47,328 nt of DNA from positions 1 to 47,328 of the IMG/VR virus record IMGVR_UViG_3300035210_000052, one strand, 5' to 3'. Position 1 is the first letter of the stretch, and the number at the start of each line of letters is the position of its first letter. The translations under genes were made by a program, and so were the position numbers. Shown here piece after piece: positions 22,775 through 29,990 of the stretch. Source of the stretch: a virus. The notes under the pieces are model-generated. The model saw only the letters and a list, made by a program, of their open reading frames with translations, searched no databases and was not told the DNA's origin.

Positions 22775-22916
22775 CCCGGAGCACTTCCACGAGGGCATCT
22801 GCATGTGTGAGTGCAAGGAATGCCAAGGTGTCGATGAAGACCCCTTCGGGCCCTGGTACGTCTACTGCATCTGCACCGCAGGGTGCGACGTCGAGAAGTG
22901 CGGGTTGCACAGGTGA
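22767..22916 (+). CDS. Cysteine-rich microprotein 1 (49 aa)
   Basis: A 49-codon frame from GTG overlaps the sigma-like stop. It carries eight cysteines: EGICMCECKECQG, then YCICTAGCDVEKCGLH. The next gene encodes a paralogue with the same spacing in its first block (C-x-C-x-C-x2-C) and a YCIC second block. Such clusters usually bind zinc or a metal cluster. No named family is recognised. Overlapping starts indicate co-translation. Confidence 0.65.
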   Translation: MHDPEHFHEGICMCECKECQGVDEDPFGPWYVYCICTAGCDVEKCGLHR

Positions 22917-23053
22917 CCGACCATGGCTGGCCTCATCTGCGCGAGGGCATCTGTTTCTGCGACTGCCACGAGTGCCTGAACCTGCACTACTGCATCTGCC
23001 AGTCGTGCGATCCGATTGCATGCGGCAGCCACGGACCGAAGGAAGCGGCATGA
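22913..23053 (+). CDS. Cysteine-rich microprotein 2 (46 aa)
   Basis: 46 codons from GTG overlapping the stop of its twin. It keeps REGICFCDCHECLN and YCICQSCDPIACGSH, eight cysteines and several histidines. The pair arose by tandem duplication, and the blocks between the cysteines have diverged. It overlaps the DUF1599-like gene by 4 bp. A metal-binding regulator or adaptor is the most that can be inferred. Confidence 0.65.
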   Translation: MTDHGWPHLREGICFCDCHECLNLHYCICQSCDPIACGSHGPKEAA

Positions 23054-23457
23054 AGGTTGAGCTGGACGACACCGACGCGTTCGAGCAGGTATTGGCAGAG
23101 ATCCTGGCCCTGAATCGGCGCAAGCGCGCCGACTACGCATTGGATGGTGACCCGTGGTCCAACTTTCGCGCTACGGCAGATCGTTGCGGTATGGCTTCAC
23201 CTCTCGACGCCGTCGTCTTCAACATCGAACAGAAGCTTGTCCGATTGACAGCGCTCAAGGCCAACGGCCGGCAGCCGGCCAACGAAAGCGTGGTCGACAC
23301 GTGGCGTGATATCGCCACGTACGCCGTCATCGGGAACGTGCTGGCGGGGCAGGATCACCGCAACAACGCCGCGTTCGTGGCGACCATCACCAAGCCCAAG
23401 CCCCCGGGTATGCCCCCGTACGACAGCGGCCCGATCAACAAGGGCTTCATCCTGTGA
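23050..23457 (+). CDS. DUF1599-like nucleotide-metabolism protein
   Basis: 135 residues. RRKRADYALDGDPWSNFRATAD and LDAVVFNIEQKLVRL followed by ESVVDTWRDIATYAVI match the DUF1599 or MazG-like all-alpha pattern found in phage nucleotide genes. MazG relatives hydrolyse nucleoside triphosphates, but activity here is unproven. It lies directly before and overlaps the dCMP deaminase gene, which suggests a shared dNTP-pool role. Confidence 0.7.
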   Translation: MKVELDDTDAFEQVLAEILALNRRKRADYALDGDPWSNFRATADRCGMASPLDAVVFNIEQKLVRLTALKANGRQPANESVVDTWRDIATYAVIGNVLAGQDHRNNAAFVATITKPKPPGMPPYDSGPINKGFIL

Positions 23458-23852
23458 CCCGTCCTACCGTGGATGAGTGGGCCCTGGCTGTTGCCAGGGC
23501 CGTCTCATTGCGTGGTGAGTGCACCCGCCGTCAGGTCGGGTGCGTCCTGCTCGACCCGTACAACCGCATCGTGTCCACCGGGTACAACGGGGCCCCGCCG
23601 GGGGAGCCGTCCTGTCTGGACGGCGCGTGCCCTCGCGCACAAAGCGACGCTGTCCCCGGCACGGGCTACGCAGCATCGGGCTGTGTAGTGATCCATGCCG
23701 AGGACAACGCCATTGCCGAGGCGGGTCGCCCAAGGGCCAGGGGCTGTACCGCCTACGTCACCGATGAACCGTGCGAGCTGTGCTGGCCGAAGCTACGTGG
23801 TGCTGCCGTGGTCCGTGTGGTCTGGCCTGCGGGCGAACTGCGCCTCGGCTAG
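23454..23852 (+). CDS. dCMP deaminase
   Basis: 132 residues from GTG overlapping the preceding stop. The zinc-deaminase signature is complete: H81-A-E83 (VIHAEDNAI) and C107-x2-C110 (EPCELC), after a typical GYNGAPPG nucleotide-binding loop. It converts dCMP to dUMP, feeding dTMP synthesis. No thymidylate synthase is seen in the window, so the host enzyme would finish the pathway. It is the last gene of the rightward operon and its 3' end overlaps the leftward gene below by 60 bp. Confidence 0.92.
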   Translation: MTRPTVDEWALAVARAVSLRGECTRRQVGCVLLDPYNRIVSTGYNGAPPGEPSCLDGACPRAQSDAVPGTGYAASGCVVIHAEDNAIAEAGRPRARGCTAYVTDEPCELCWPKLRGAAVVRVVWPAGELRLG

Positions 23853-23993
23853 ACGCCGATAGGTCGGCGTGTCGTAGATGGTCTGCTCGTCTTCGAGCTG
23901 TGCCAGCTCATCTATCATCGCGATCAGGTCATCGAACGTGACAATGCCAAGGCCGGGGAAGATGACGTCCTCGCCGTCAGGGGCGTCGCTCAT
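23793..23993 (-). CDS. Hypothetical small acidic protein
   Basis: 66 residues from ATG overlapping the upstream stop (ATGA). It is acidic, with a central helix FDDLIAMIDELAQLEDEQ. It ends inside the dCMP deaminase gene on the other strand, so the two operons converge with a 60-bp antisense overlap and no terminator hairpin between them. The family is unknown. Confidence 0.6.
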   Translation of the reverse strand: MSDAPDGEDVIFPGLGIVTFDDLIAMIDELAQLEDEQTIYDTPTYRRLAEAQFARRPDHTDHGSTT

Positions 23994-24163
23994 TCCACAC
24001 ACACAACCTCCGAGTCGATAATCAGGTCCTCCGGTGCGCCGGGGGACCTGATGTCGTATCCCATGTCTCGCAGCATCTGCGCTGCGGCTTCGGGGTACAT
24101 GCGGACCAGGGTCTCGACGAACAGAGGGTCAGCTATTCCGTTGCTGCTGTAGGGGAACATCAT
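23990..24163 (-). CDS. Hypothetical small protein
   Basis: 57 residues, starting MMFPYSSNG after GGAGGG. A helical middle (FVETLVRMYPEAAAQMLRDMG) resembles a short regulator. The start lies just after the stop of the upstream gene and its own stop overlaps the next ATG. No function is recognised. Confidence 0.6.
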   Translation of the reverse strand: MMFPYSSNGIADPLFVETLVRMYPEAAAQMLRDMGYDIRSPGAPEDLIIDSEVVCVE

Positions 24164-24165
24164 GG

Positions 24166-24420
24166 CTAGCCGATCCCTCCACGAATGTTGCGATCGCACG
24201 AGAACGCGACCACGTAGGTGTAGCCGTCGTATTGCAGGATGAGCCCGTTCCCGAGCTTGACCCCCTTGGCGTCGTACAGGTCGCTGACCTGGGTACCGGC
24301 GTCGGCAATGTCCTGCAATGCTTTCCGCAGTGCATCCTTGATGAGTAGGGCCATCATAAACTCCATCGTATGATCGTCCACGTTGTAAATGAATCCCAGC
24401 TTACTGATCCTGCGTTTCAT
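24166..24420 (-). CDS. Hypothetical small protein
   Basis: 84 residues from ATG at 24420, overlapping the stop of the zinc-ribbon gene upstream. A basic start (MKRRISKLGFIYN) leads to a helix (LIKDALRKALQDIADAG) and a beta end with LQYDGYTYVVAFSCD. No motif is recognised. Confidence 0.55.
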   Translation of the reverse strand: MKRRISKLGFIYNVDDHTMEFMMALLIKDALRKALQDIADAGTQVSDLYDAKGVKLGNGLILQYDGYTYVVAFSCDRNIRGGIG

Positions 24421-24644
24421 TCGGCGGCATTGCTGCCTTCGGTCATCACTTCTCGCGGGGGAGCCGGTTCGGGTGCTTCTACCTCGATGACCATGATGGC
24501 GCATTGCGGGCAGTGCAACGGGTGGCCGTCACGCTTCACGAGGATGTAGCAGTCCAGGCCGGGGCCTGGGTGGCACAGCCAATTGCCGTCGTGGGCGGCG
24601 CAGTCGCCCATCTGACGATGGCAGTGCGCGCACGTGCGGATCAC
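24417..24644 (-). CDS. Small zinc-finger protein
   Basis: 75 residues from GTG with AAGGAG upstream. VIRTCAHCHRQMGDCAAHDGN, then LCHPGPGLDC and LHCPQC give several C-x2-C pairs and histidines, enough for two zinc sites. A Pro/Glu-rich tail follows. It is coupled to the genes on both sides by 4-bp overlaps. It may bind DNA or protein; the family is unknown. Confidence 0.65.
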   Translation of the reverse strand: MIRTCAHCHRQMGDCAAHDGNWLCHPGPGLDCYILVKRDGHPLHCPQCAIMVIEVEAPEPAPPREVMTEGSNAAE

Positions 24645-25213
24645 GGATCTCCTTGTGTTCGTCGTGCCCGGCGCGTGGCGTTGCCGCGCGCTGTCTTGGT
24701 GGCACGGGCATGATTGACGCGCTGTTCCAGCTCCGGGAACTGGTCCTTGTGAACGTAGGTGAATCTGCCCCGTACTACGTGGGGCACCGGAGGCTCCTCC
24801 AGGAGGAGCTTGCGTACCTGTGCCACGGATGCCCGTAGGGAGGCCGCTACGCGGCTCAGGGGGACCAGGGGGATGAGGCGTATGCGCCAGGCACCCGTCT
24901 GCCATTCCTCGGCCGTCAACGGCCACGGGTCGACCTCCCATCGGCCATCCCTGACGCGGTGACCGATCATCGAACGCATGATGGTCTGCTTACCGGCCGC
25001 TGCGTCGGCCTCGAACGTGCGGTCCTCGCGCATCCGCTCGGGAGTCACGCCCATTCGTTGCCGGTGGCCGTCCCTTTCGGCCAGGGCGACGCGGTGCGCG
25101 CGCCCGGCCCAGATCAGCCGCTTGATCTCACGTGAGAACGTACGTCCGTCGATCCATGCGCCTGGGGCCAGGAGTTCGACCGCCCGTGTCACGTGGTCGG
25201 GAACCCGTCTCAT
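24641..25213 (-). CDS. HTH-containing protein downstream of ParB-like gene
   Basis: 190 residues from ATG overlapping the ParB-like stop. Basic helical stretches are followed by IPLVPLSRVAASLRASVAQVRKLL, a probable helix-turn-helix, then a short wing-like beta (PHVVRGRFTYVHKDQF) and a very basic tail (ATKTARGNATRRARR). It probably binds DNA together with the ParB-like protein. No named family is recognised. Confidence 0.6.
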   Translation of the reverse strand: MRRVPDHVTRAVELLAPGAWIDGRTFSREIKRLIWAGRAHRVALAERDGHRQRMGVTPERMREDRTFEADAAAGKQTIMRSMIGHRVRDGRWEVDPWPLTAEEWQTGAWRIRLIPLVPLSRVAASLRASVAQVRKLLLEEPPVPHVVRGRFTYVHKDQFPELEQRVNHARATKTARGNATRRARRTQGDP

Positions 25214-26193
25214 TTCTTGAGCGCATCCCGAAGGGCCTGAATGTGGGTAAGGGCGCTGTCCAGGTTCTTGACCAGGTCGGCGCGCTGCGCCGGGGTCATC
25301 GGCCGTTGGGCGATCACGGCAGGATCGGGCAGTGCCTTCACCTGCGACAGCATGGCCCACACCATCGTCGTCGGCGTGTGCACGGTCCGGCCCGGCGCGG
25401 ACGACGGGCGTACGCCTTGGAGCTGATGGTTGAACCGCTTGCGCATGTCGCCGACCTCGGCGACTTGCTTGGCGCTACTGCGGATGCGGTTCAGATCGGT
25501 GACAGCGGAAAGCACTTGGTCCGGACCAAGGTTGGCGTCCGATGCGAGCTTGGCCAGGGCCACGAAACCCTCATCCGTCGTCACTCGCCCCAGGGCGAGT
25601 TTCGTTGACTGCGGCAGCTTGTGCCAGCGGCTCAGTTCTGCCCCTGCTTCGGCAGCTCTGCTGTCGGCGATGTCGGTATTGACGGCTCGGGTGAGCTTGG
25701 TCTTCGCCAGGCCGAGGCGCTTGGCTGCCTCGTCGATGCTGACCCCGTTGTCCACGAGGTGCTGGCCCTGAATGATCCGGTCGGCCTCACTCGTGGGGAG
25801 CCCGTGCTTGGTGTTCGCCTCGAAGGTCAGCATGGTCACGGCGGCGCCGCTGGCGCCGATGATGACGTATGCGTCGATGGACTTGAGCCCGGCGTCCTCG
25901 TGGGCCGTATAGCGGTGATTGCCGTCGCAGATGAGCAGCTTGGCGCTGGCGCTGGTTTCGGCCGCCACGATGGCAGGGAAGACGTCACCGTTGCCCAGGG
26001 CCTGCGTGTAGCGGCTGACGGTGCTGGAGTCGATCGGGGTGCCGACCCGGGCCTGATTGTTCAGGGACAAGCTGCGGTCGAACGCGGACAGCGGTACGCG
26101 GGTGCGCAGCTCCCACGTGAAGCCCTTTTCCTTGAGCATCGCTTCGATCTGTGGACTGCGCGAGGCTGCCCGGTCAGTTGTGGCTGAAGACAT
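25210..26193 (-). CDS. ParB/Srx-fold DNA-binding protein
   Basis: 327 residues from ATG at 26193. The N-terminal domain has VFPAIVAAE, then LLICDGNHRYTAHEDAG, the GxHR-type motif of ParB/sulfiredoxin folds that bind CTP in true ParB or cut DNA in relatives. A helix-turn-helix follows: ISIDEAAKRLG-type GVSIDEAAKRLGLAKTKL. A long helical C-terminal half may dimerise. No ParA ATPase gene is seen, so this is more likely a phage DNA-binding regulator than a full partition system. Confidence 0.75.
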   Translation of the reverse strand: MSSATTDRAASRSPQIEAMLKEKGFTWELRTRVPLSAFDRSLSLNNQARVGTPIDSSTVSRYTQALGNGDVFPAIVAAETSASAKLLICDGNHRYTAHEDAGLKSIDAYVIIGASGAAVTMLTFEANTKHGLPTSEADRIIQGQHLVDNGVSIDEAAKRLGLAKTKLTRAVNTDIADSRAAEAGAELSRWHKLPQSTKLALGRVTTDEGFVALAKLASDANLGPDQVLSAVTDLNRIRSSAKQVAEVGDMRKRFNHQLQGVRPSSAPGRTVHTPTTMVWAMLSQVKALPDPAVIAQRPMTPAQRADLVKNLDSALTHIQALRDALKK

Positions 26194-26722
26194 CGGCCAG
26201 TTCCCTTTCCCGCTCTGAGAGGTTGATGACGGTAAGAATCTTGCGCTGTTGCACGTTGACGACAACCTGCACAAGGTCACGCGTTCTCAGCACCAGGCTG
26301 TGATGCTTGCCCGGCCGACTGATGGTCGGGTGATTGGCTGCCTTGAGCACGTCTTCCTCACTGACGCCACGCTCCTCCATCCGCTCACGCGCATGCACGG
26401 AGATATCCCAGGGCTCCTCCTGCGGCGCGCTCCAGGCGACCCGCTTGGGCGGGGTGGCCGGCGTGGCCGGCACTGGGATATGCGCGGGTACATGAATGTA
26501 GCTGGCGGTCACTTCGCCGCGCTCATCGCTGTCAGCACGCCGAGAGAAACGCTGCCTGTCGACAATGGTTCCGCATCGCGCCCACGACAGGAGCTGAGAT
26601 TGGAGCGCGTCGGCGCACGGATCACACAAGGGGATGCGGTACTCGTCGTCGCCGACATTGATCTTCGAGACCGTCTCCACGGGTCTGCCCGCGTAGCAGT
26701 GCCCGCAGATGCCTGCCGCCAT
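26174..26722 (-). CDS. Zinc-finger and DUF4258-like fusion protein
   Basis: 182 residues from ATG with GGAGAC upstream. Residues 1-55 have GICGHCYAG and PLCDPCADAL, a four-cysteine zinc site. A Pro-rich linker (about 75-100) leads to a C-terminal domain (about 108-170): ISVHARERMEERGVSEEDVL, then VQVVVNVQQRKILTVINL, matching DUF4258, which is related to RelE/BrnT-type folds. No antitoxin partner is obvious. The gene overlaps the ParB-like gene by 20 bp. Confidence 0.7.
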   Translation of the reverse strand: MAAGICGHCYAGRPVETVSKINVGDDEYRIPLCDPCADALQSQLLSWARCGTIVDRQRFSRRADSDERGEVTASYIHVPAHIPVPATPATPPKRVAWSAPQEEPWDISVHARERMEERGVSEEDVLKAANHPTISRPGKHHSLVLRTRDLVQVVVNVQQRKILTVINLSERERELADVFSHN

Positions 26723-26752
26723 CGATGTCTCCTAATGTCCGGGTTCGGAACG

Positions 26753-26800
26753 TTCGCCCTACTGTAGACGGTTGTGACTAGCCGTCACTACTGTCTCTCA
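26753..26800 (-). promoter_or_regulatory. Candidate leftward promoter with palindromic operator
   Basis: Reading leftward, GTGACG, 16 bases, TACAGT could be -35 and -10 elements about 40 bp before the DUF4258 gene. The spacer carries the inverted repeat GTGAC-TAGCC-GTCAC (26774-26788 on the plus strand), so a dimeric repressor could block the promoter. CTACTGT also occurs twice nearby. This is judged by eye only. Confidence 0.35.
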
Positions 26801-26851
26801 GTCCTGGGCCGTTCGGGGGATGTGTCGGGCGTGTCGCTATGCACACAGAGA

Positions 26852-26880
26852 AGGGCGGTGCCCCCGTGGCACCGCCCAAC
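26852..26880 (-). terminator. Hairpin terminator after the WhiB-like gene
   Basis: Reading leftward, GGGCGGTGCC and GGCACCGCCC form a stem of about 10 bp with a short G-rich loop, followed by TTCTCT. It lies directly after the WhiB-like gene and would separate it from the ParB-like operon. Confidence 0.6.
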
Positions 26881-26886
26881 CCTTGA

Positions 26887-27198
26887 TCATTCGCCTCGGA
26901 CCCAGACCCCTGCGATCACGCCGAAGACGCGTGAGTCCAGGTCGGCCTTGGCGTTGGCCTCGCGGAAGATGGAGCACTGGATGTAGCAGGCGCAGGACAT
27001 GCACGCGGAGATAGCCATGGCCACCCGGTCGTCCCGCTCGGCGTTGGTCTCGCCGTCCACGTAGTCATCGTGTCGCCATGGCATGGGCGAACAGTTGCTA
27101 GGTACCCCGTGGGCACGAGCCTCCACGAGCGGGAACATCGCCCGCCGGTACTCAGGACTCACGCGGGGACGGGGGACCAAGGGCTTGCCTTGAGGCAT
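26887..27198 (-). CDS. whiB-like: WhiB-family transcription factor
   Basis: 103 residues from ATG at 27198; longer starts are possible but lack ribosome sites. Cysteines C36, C66, C69 and C75 (NCSPMPW, then CMSCACYIQC) match the WhiB C...C-x2-C-x5-C iron-sulfur signature. The C-terminal GVIAGVWVRGE corresponds to the G[VI]WGG turn with changes. WhiB proteins bind a 4Fe-4S cluster and sigma region 4. A phage copy could reprogram host transcription or sense redox state. This family is confined to actinobacteria and their phages. Confidence 0.88.
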   Translation of the reverse strand: MPQGKPLVPRPRVSPEYRRAMFPLVEARAHGVPSNCSPMPWRHDDYVDGETNAERDDRVAMAISACMSCACYIQCSIFREANAKADLDSRVFGVIAGVWVRGE

Positions 27199-27350
27199 AA
27201 GAGGGACGTCCGATCGTTCGATCCGATCATCGCGAGGTCTCGGCGACAGCCCGAAAGCTATCTGTCCTTGACGTCCCCATAGGTCCGTTTTGACCGAAGA
27301 GATGACCACGGGTCCACCGTTACGGTGAGACCCGGGTCATATCCTCACGG

Positions 27351-27803
27351 TCAGACTGCCTCGAACGGCTCTCCCACGACGTGATCCAGCGCTAGGCCAA
27401 CGGTTGCCGCGACGACCTTGCGGCTGGCGCCGTGGAACAGGTGGGCCATCACTCGCGTGATGAGCCGACCCGGGGACTTCAGGTTGTAGACCTCCTGGCA
27501 GCCGTCGCACATGGCGTAGTCCCCACGGTTGCGGTGCTCTAGCCCGTGCTCGTCGGTGCCGACGACAAAGTCCGCCACGGGCAGGACCCACCAGTGTCGT
27601 CCGGCGATCTCGTCGGAGCAGAAGTCGCACCGCCCCTTGGCGTGGATCTCCCACGCGTCGACCGGCACGGCCGGGTGATCGGCGATGTCGATGATGCCGT
27701 GCTTCCAGCCGACGTGGTCATGGTCATCGACCGTGGACACCTCGGACAGCACGCGGGCGCAGACCGCGCACCACTTGGCCGGCAAGCGCTCGAGATCGGT
27801 CAT
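27351..27803 (-). CDS. Hypothetical protein with three CxxC motifs
   Basis: 150 residues. KWCAVCARVLSEVSTVDDHDH, RCDFCSDEIAGRHWWVLP and MCDGCQEVYNL carry three C-x2-C pairs with nearby histidines, enough for one or two zinc sites. A helical C-terminal part follows (RLITRVMAHLFHGASRKVV). The layout suggests a multi-zinc regulator or adaptor. Family unknown. Confidence 0.65.
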   Translation of the reverse strand: MTDLERLPAKWCAVCARVLSEVSTVDDHDHVGWKHGIIDIADHPAVPVDAWEIHAKGRCDFCSDEIAGRHWWVLPVADFVVGTDEHGLEHRNRGDYAMCDGCQEVYNLKSPGRLITRVMAHLFHGASRKVVAATVGLALDHVVGEPFEAV

Positions 27804-27833
27804 TGGGCCGTCCTTTCGGTTGAGCTGTTGCCA

Positions 27834-28160
27834 TCATGCCGCGATGAACTGCCGACGCGTGAGCGTCGAGCCGTTCTCGGCGAACCAGTCGCGCAGCTCC
27901 TCACTCGCGGACGCGAGGGAGGCACCCGGCAGGAACAGGCGGGCCACAGAGACCCCACGCGCCCACGCGGAGCGCGTCAGCAGGTGCCCCCGGCACTCGG
28001 CCTCGGCCCGGTCGCGCCGGGCCTCCAGGTAGGCACGCCAGGCGGCGTGCTGCTCCAGCAGTCGGGAACGGTTCCACCCAGCGGCAGTGCAGAACTGTCC
28101 GAGTGAGTTACGCAGGCACCAGTACACGCGCCCGCTCGGCGTCCATCGGTACTCCACCAC
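27834..28160 (-). CDS. Hypothetical basic helical protein
   Basis: 108 residues from GTG with TAGGAG upstream. It is rich in Arg, Ala and Trp, with a long helix (LLEQHAAWRAYLEARRDRAE). The composition would suit nucleic-acid binding, but no motif is recognised. Confidence 0.55.
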   Translation of the reverse strand: MVEYRWTPSGRVYWCLRNSLGQFCTAAGWNRSRLLEQHAAWRAYLEARRDRAEAECRGHLLTRSAWARGVSVARLFLPGASLASASEELRDWFAENGSTLTRRQFIAA

Positions 28161-28235
28161 GACTGATCAACTCCTAGTAGGCGCAGCCCCACGGTCAGAT
28201 CGTCACACCGCGACCTGACCATGAGGCAACGTCGG

Positions 28236-28472
28236 CTAGTCGGTCGGCAGGACGCGCAGCTCGCACCACCCGAGGGCCCCGCGCCCGCACTCCTCCAGCT
28301 CGGCCACCAGGGCCGCCGTAGCGGCCCCGCTGTAGTGGAGGCCAGACAGGTACGCACCCGGCCCCGGGTTGTCCGCGATAGCGGTCGTCAGGGCCTCCCT
28401 GACGTCGGTCCCGGTGCCGGTGAAGGTCTCCCGGTAGTTGCCGTGCCACACCTTGACCTCGACGGTGACCAT
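28236..28472 (-). CDS. Hypothetical small protein
   Basis: 78 residues. VTVEVKVWHGNYRETFTGTG is a beta-type start, followed by a helix with VREALTTAIAD, then a Cys-Trp-Cys end. The ATG sits in the GAACTGATCATG cassette, two bases after the upstream stop. Function unknown. Confidence 0.6.
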   Translation of the reverse strand: MVTVEVKVWHGNYRETFTGTGTDVREALTTAIADNPGPGAYLSGLHYSGAATAALVAELEECGRGALGWCELRVLPTD

Positions 28473-28474
28473 GA

Positions 28475-28756
28475 TCAGTTCTCCAGTCGTGAGACAGCGA
28501 AGGTGACGTGTTCGCAGCCCTGCGCCGTCCAGCGGCGGACGACCCGGCTGCTACGGGTCTTCTCGGGGTACATGAGCGCGCGGCGGGCGAGCCTGCGCAT
28601 GCGCTCGATCGGAAGACCCCCGACCCAGCACCCGGCGCCCAACGTCTCGCGCACCGTCACGCATAGCGTGCCGTTGAAGTCCCAGCTTGTGTCAGTGATC
28701 ACGAGCATGCCGTCCCGCGACGTATCGCCGATCTCGAAAACGCCATTCTTGTCCAC
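28475..28756 (-). CDS. Hypothetical small protein
   Basis: 93 residues from GTG after a GGGAGAGG site. VFEIGDTSRDGMLVITDTSW is a beta hairpin region, and a basic helix (IERMRRLARRALMYPEKT) follows. Its stop is joined to the next start as TGATCATG. Function unknown. Confidence 0.55.
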   Translation of the reverse strand: MDKNGVFEIGDTSRDGMLVITDTSWDFNGTLCVTVRETLGAGCWVGGLPIERMRRLARRALMYPEKTRSSRVVRRWTAQGCEHVTFAVSRLEN

Positions 28757-28773
28757 GGTTCACCTCTCCCTGA

Positions 28774-28833
28774 TCTGTAAGCGGAACGCGCGGCCGATTC
28801 CCCCGGATCGGCCTCACGCACTGCCGGCAGATC
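28774..28833 (-). repeat. Intergenic hairpin element, copy 4 (divergent)
   Basis: An outer stem TGATCTG/CAGATCA encloses GGCCGAT/ATCGGCC. The flank CTGTAAGCGGAACGCG corresponds to the CCGTAGGTCCAAC flank of the other copies. It lies between the ArdA gene and the 93-residue gene. This copy is the most diverged of the four. Confidence 0.45.
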
Positions 28834-29368
28834 ACTGCCAGAAGTAATGCGTCTCTCCGTCCACCCGCGCGGTCCAGAAGTCCAGACCCTGCGCCACGGA
28901 ATCCCAGTCGATGCAGTACTTGATCATCGCGGGCAGGTCGTCCAGGTCATAGCCACTGTTGTCGAAAAACTCTTGTGCGAAGTCGCGGTCACTCTCGGCC
29001 GTGCCCGCGTAGGCATCGGTGAACCTGTCGGACGTGGGCGCGTCCCATTCGGTGATCGTCTCGCCGTTGTTCTCGGCCCACGCGCCGACCACGGAGGCGT
29101 CGAAACCCTCGGACTGGATGTCCTCGATCACGCGCGCGATGCGCGCGGCCTCCATCGGCGAGCACTCGCCGGACAGGAAACCGCCGAAGCCCTCGTGATC
29201 CAGTACCCACAACTCCTCGTGACCCTCGCTCACGTGGTAGGGCCCGGGGCCCTCGATCTTGTCCGGGGTGATCTCGTCACCTTCGGTGGCGTCCATCCAC
29301 TGCCCTGCCAGGGTCCCGCCGTTGTAGCAGCCGAGACAGCCAACCCAGATCTTCGGTTCCAGCTTCAT
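28832..29368 (-). CDS. ardA: ArdA-like antirestriction protein
   Basis: 178 residues from ATG at 29368 preceded by GAAGGGAAACGATC. KIWVGCLGCYNGGTLAGQW, then ELWVLDHEGFGG and the acidic FDNSGYDLDDLPAMIKYCIDW segment match the ArdA family, whose members mimic bent DNA and block type I restriction enzymes. Length and high acidity fit the family. It would protect phage DNA on entry, and its location in the leftward block suits early expression. ArdA supports the view that this block is for establishment. Confidence 0.88.
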   Translation of the reverse strand: MKLEPKIWVGCLGCYNGGTLAGQWMDATEGDEITPDKIEGPGPYHVSEGHEELWVLDHEGFGGFLSGECSPMEAARIARVIEDIQSEGFDASVVGAWAENNGETITEWDAPTSDRFTDAYAGTAESDRDFAQEFFDNSGYDLDDLPAMIKYCIDWDSVAQGLDFWTARVDGETHYFWQ

Positions 29369-29442
29369 GATCGTTTCCCTTCGCTTGACGGACCATCGCC
29401 AGGTCAGAACGTAACAGCGGGCTCTGACTTGACGAAAGCGGG

Positions 29443-29778
29443 TCACGCGTTCTCGTGCTCCGAACGGGTGATGTACTTCGCCACCTCCACACGCGTGTAG
29501 GTGTCATCGGTGTACCGCACGAGAATGCCTGTCCAGAACGAGTCGGAGACGTACCCGTGCCACACGCGGAACGCGGCGGGGATGCCGTTCTGGCATGTGC
29601 TCTCCAGGTCGTGAAGGTCGTACGTGTGGCCCTTGTACCGGAAAAACTCGGGCCAGGTCTCGCCGTTCTCCACCTTCGCCGGGTCGATGTAGCTGAATGC
29701 CTCTCGCTCGGCATCGGTCAGATCGAGCCAGGAAAGGACGTCGCGCGGCTTGCGGTTCGTGATGATCTCGGTTGTCAT
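29443..29778 (-). CDS. Hypothetical protein adjacent to ArdA
   Basis: 111 residues from ATG at 29778. A much longer open frame extends upstream but crosses other genes and is not credible. RKPRDVLSWLDLTDAEREAF, then TWPEFFRYKGHTYDLHDLES and VWHGYVSDSFWTGILV make an acidic, aromatic-rich protein. It may be a second DNA-mimic or anti-defence protein by location, but that is speculation. The start is coupled to the upstream stop by TGATCATG. Confidence 0.65.
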   Translation of the reverse strand: MTTEIITNRKPRDVLSWLDLTDAEREAFSYIDPAKVENGETWPEFFRYKGHTYDLHDLESTCQNGIPAAFRVWHGYVSDSFWTGILVRYTDDTYTRVEVAKYITRSEHENA

Positions 29779-29780
29779 GA

Positions 29781-29987
29781 TCAGTTCCCTTCGGTGAATG
29801 ACTCGGAAGACCGACGGGTCTCCCGGTGAATGCGCGCAAGGTCCCGGATCGACCGCACGTAAATCCAGATCACCCAAGCGCAGCCGTAGAAGGCCAGCGC
29901 AGGCCACACCGCAACGGCGCCGACCCATGGGACCAGACACGCGGCGAAAGGGAGCAGGAACAGGACTCGGACGACCGACCGGACCAC
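29781..29987 (-). CDS. Small membrane protein, two helices
   Basis: 68 residues from GTG. Two hydrophobic helices (VVRVLFLLPFAACLVPWVGA and VWPALAFYGCAWVIWIYV) are followed by a charged tail (RDLARIHRETRRSSE). It would sit in the host membrane. Such early phage proteins sometimes block superinfection, but nothing in the sequence proves it. Confidence 0.65.
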   Translation of the reverse strand: MVRSVVRVLFLLPFAACLVPWVGAVAVWPALAFYGCAWVIWIYVRSIRDLARIHRETRRSSESFTEGN

Positions 29988-29990
29988 TGG

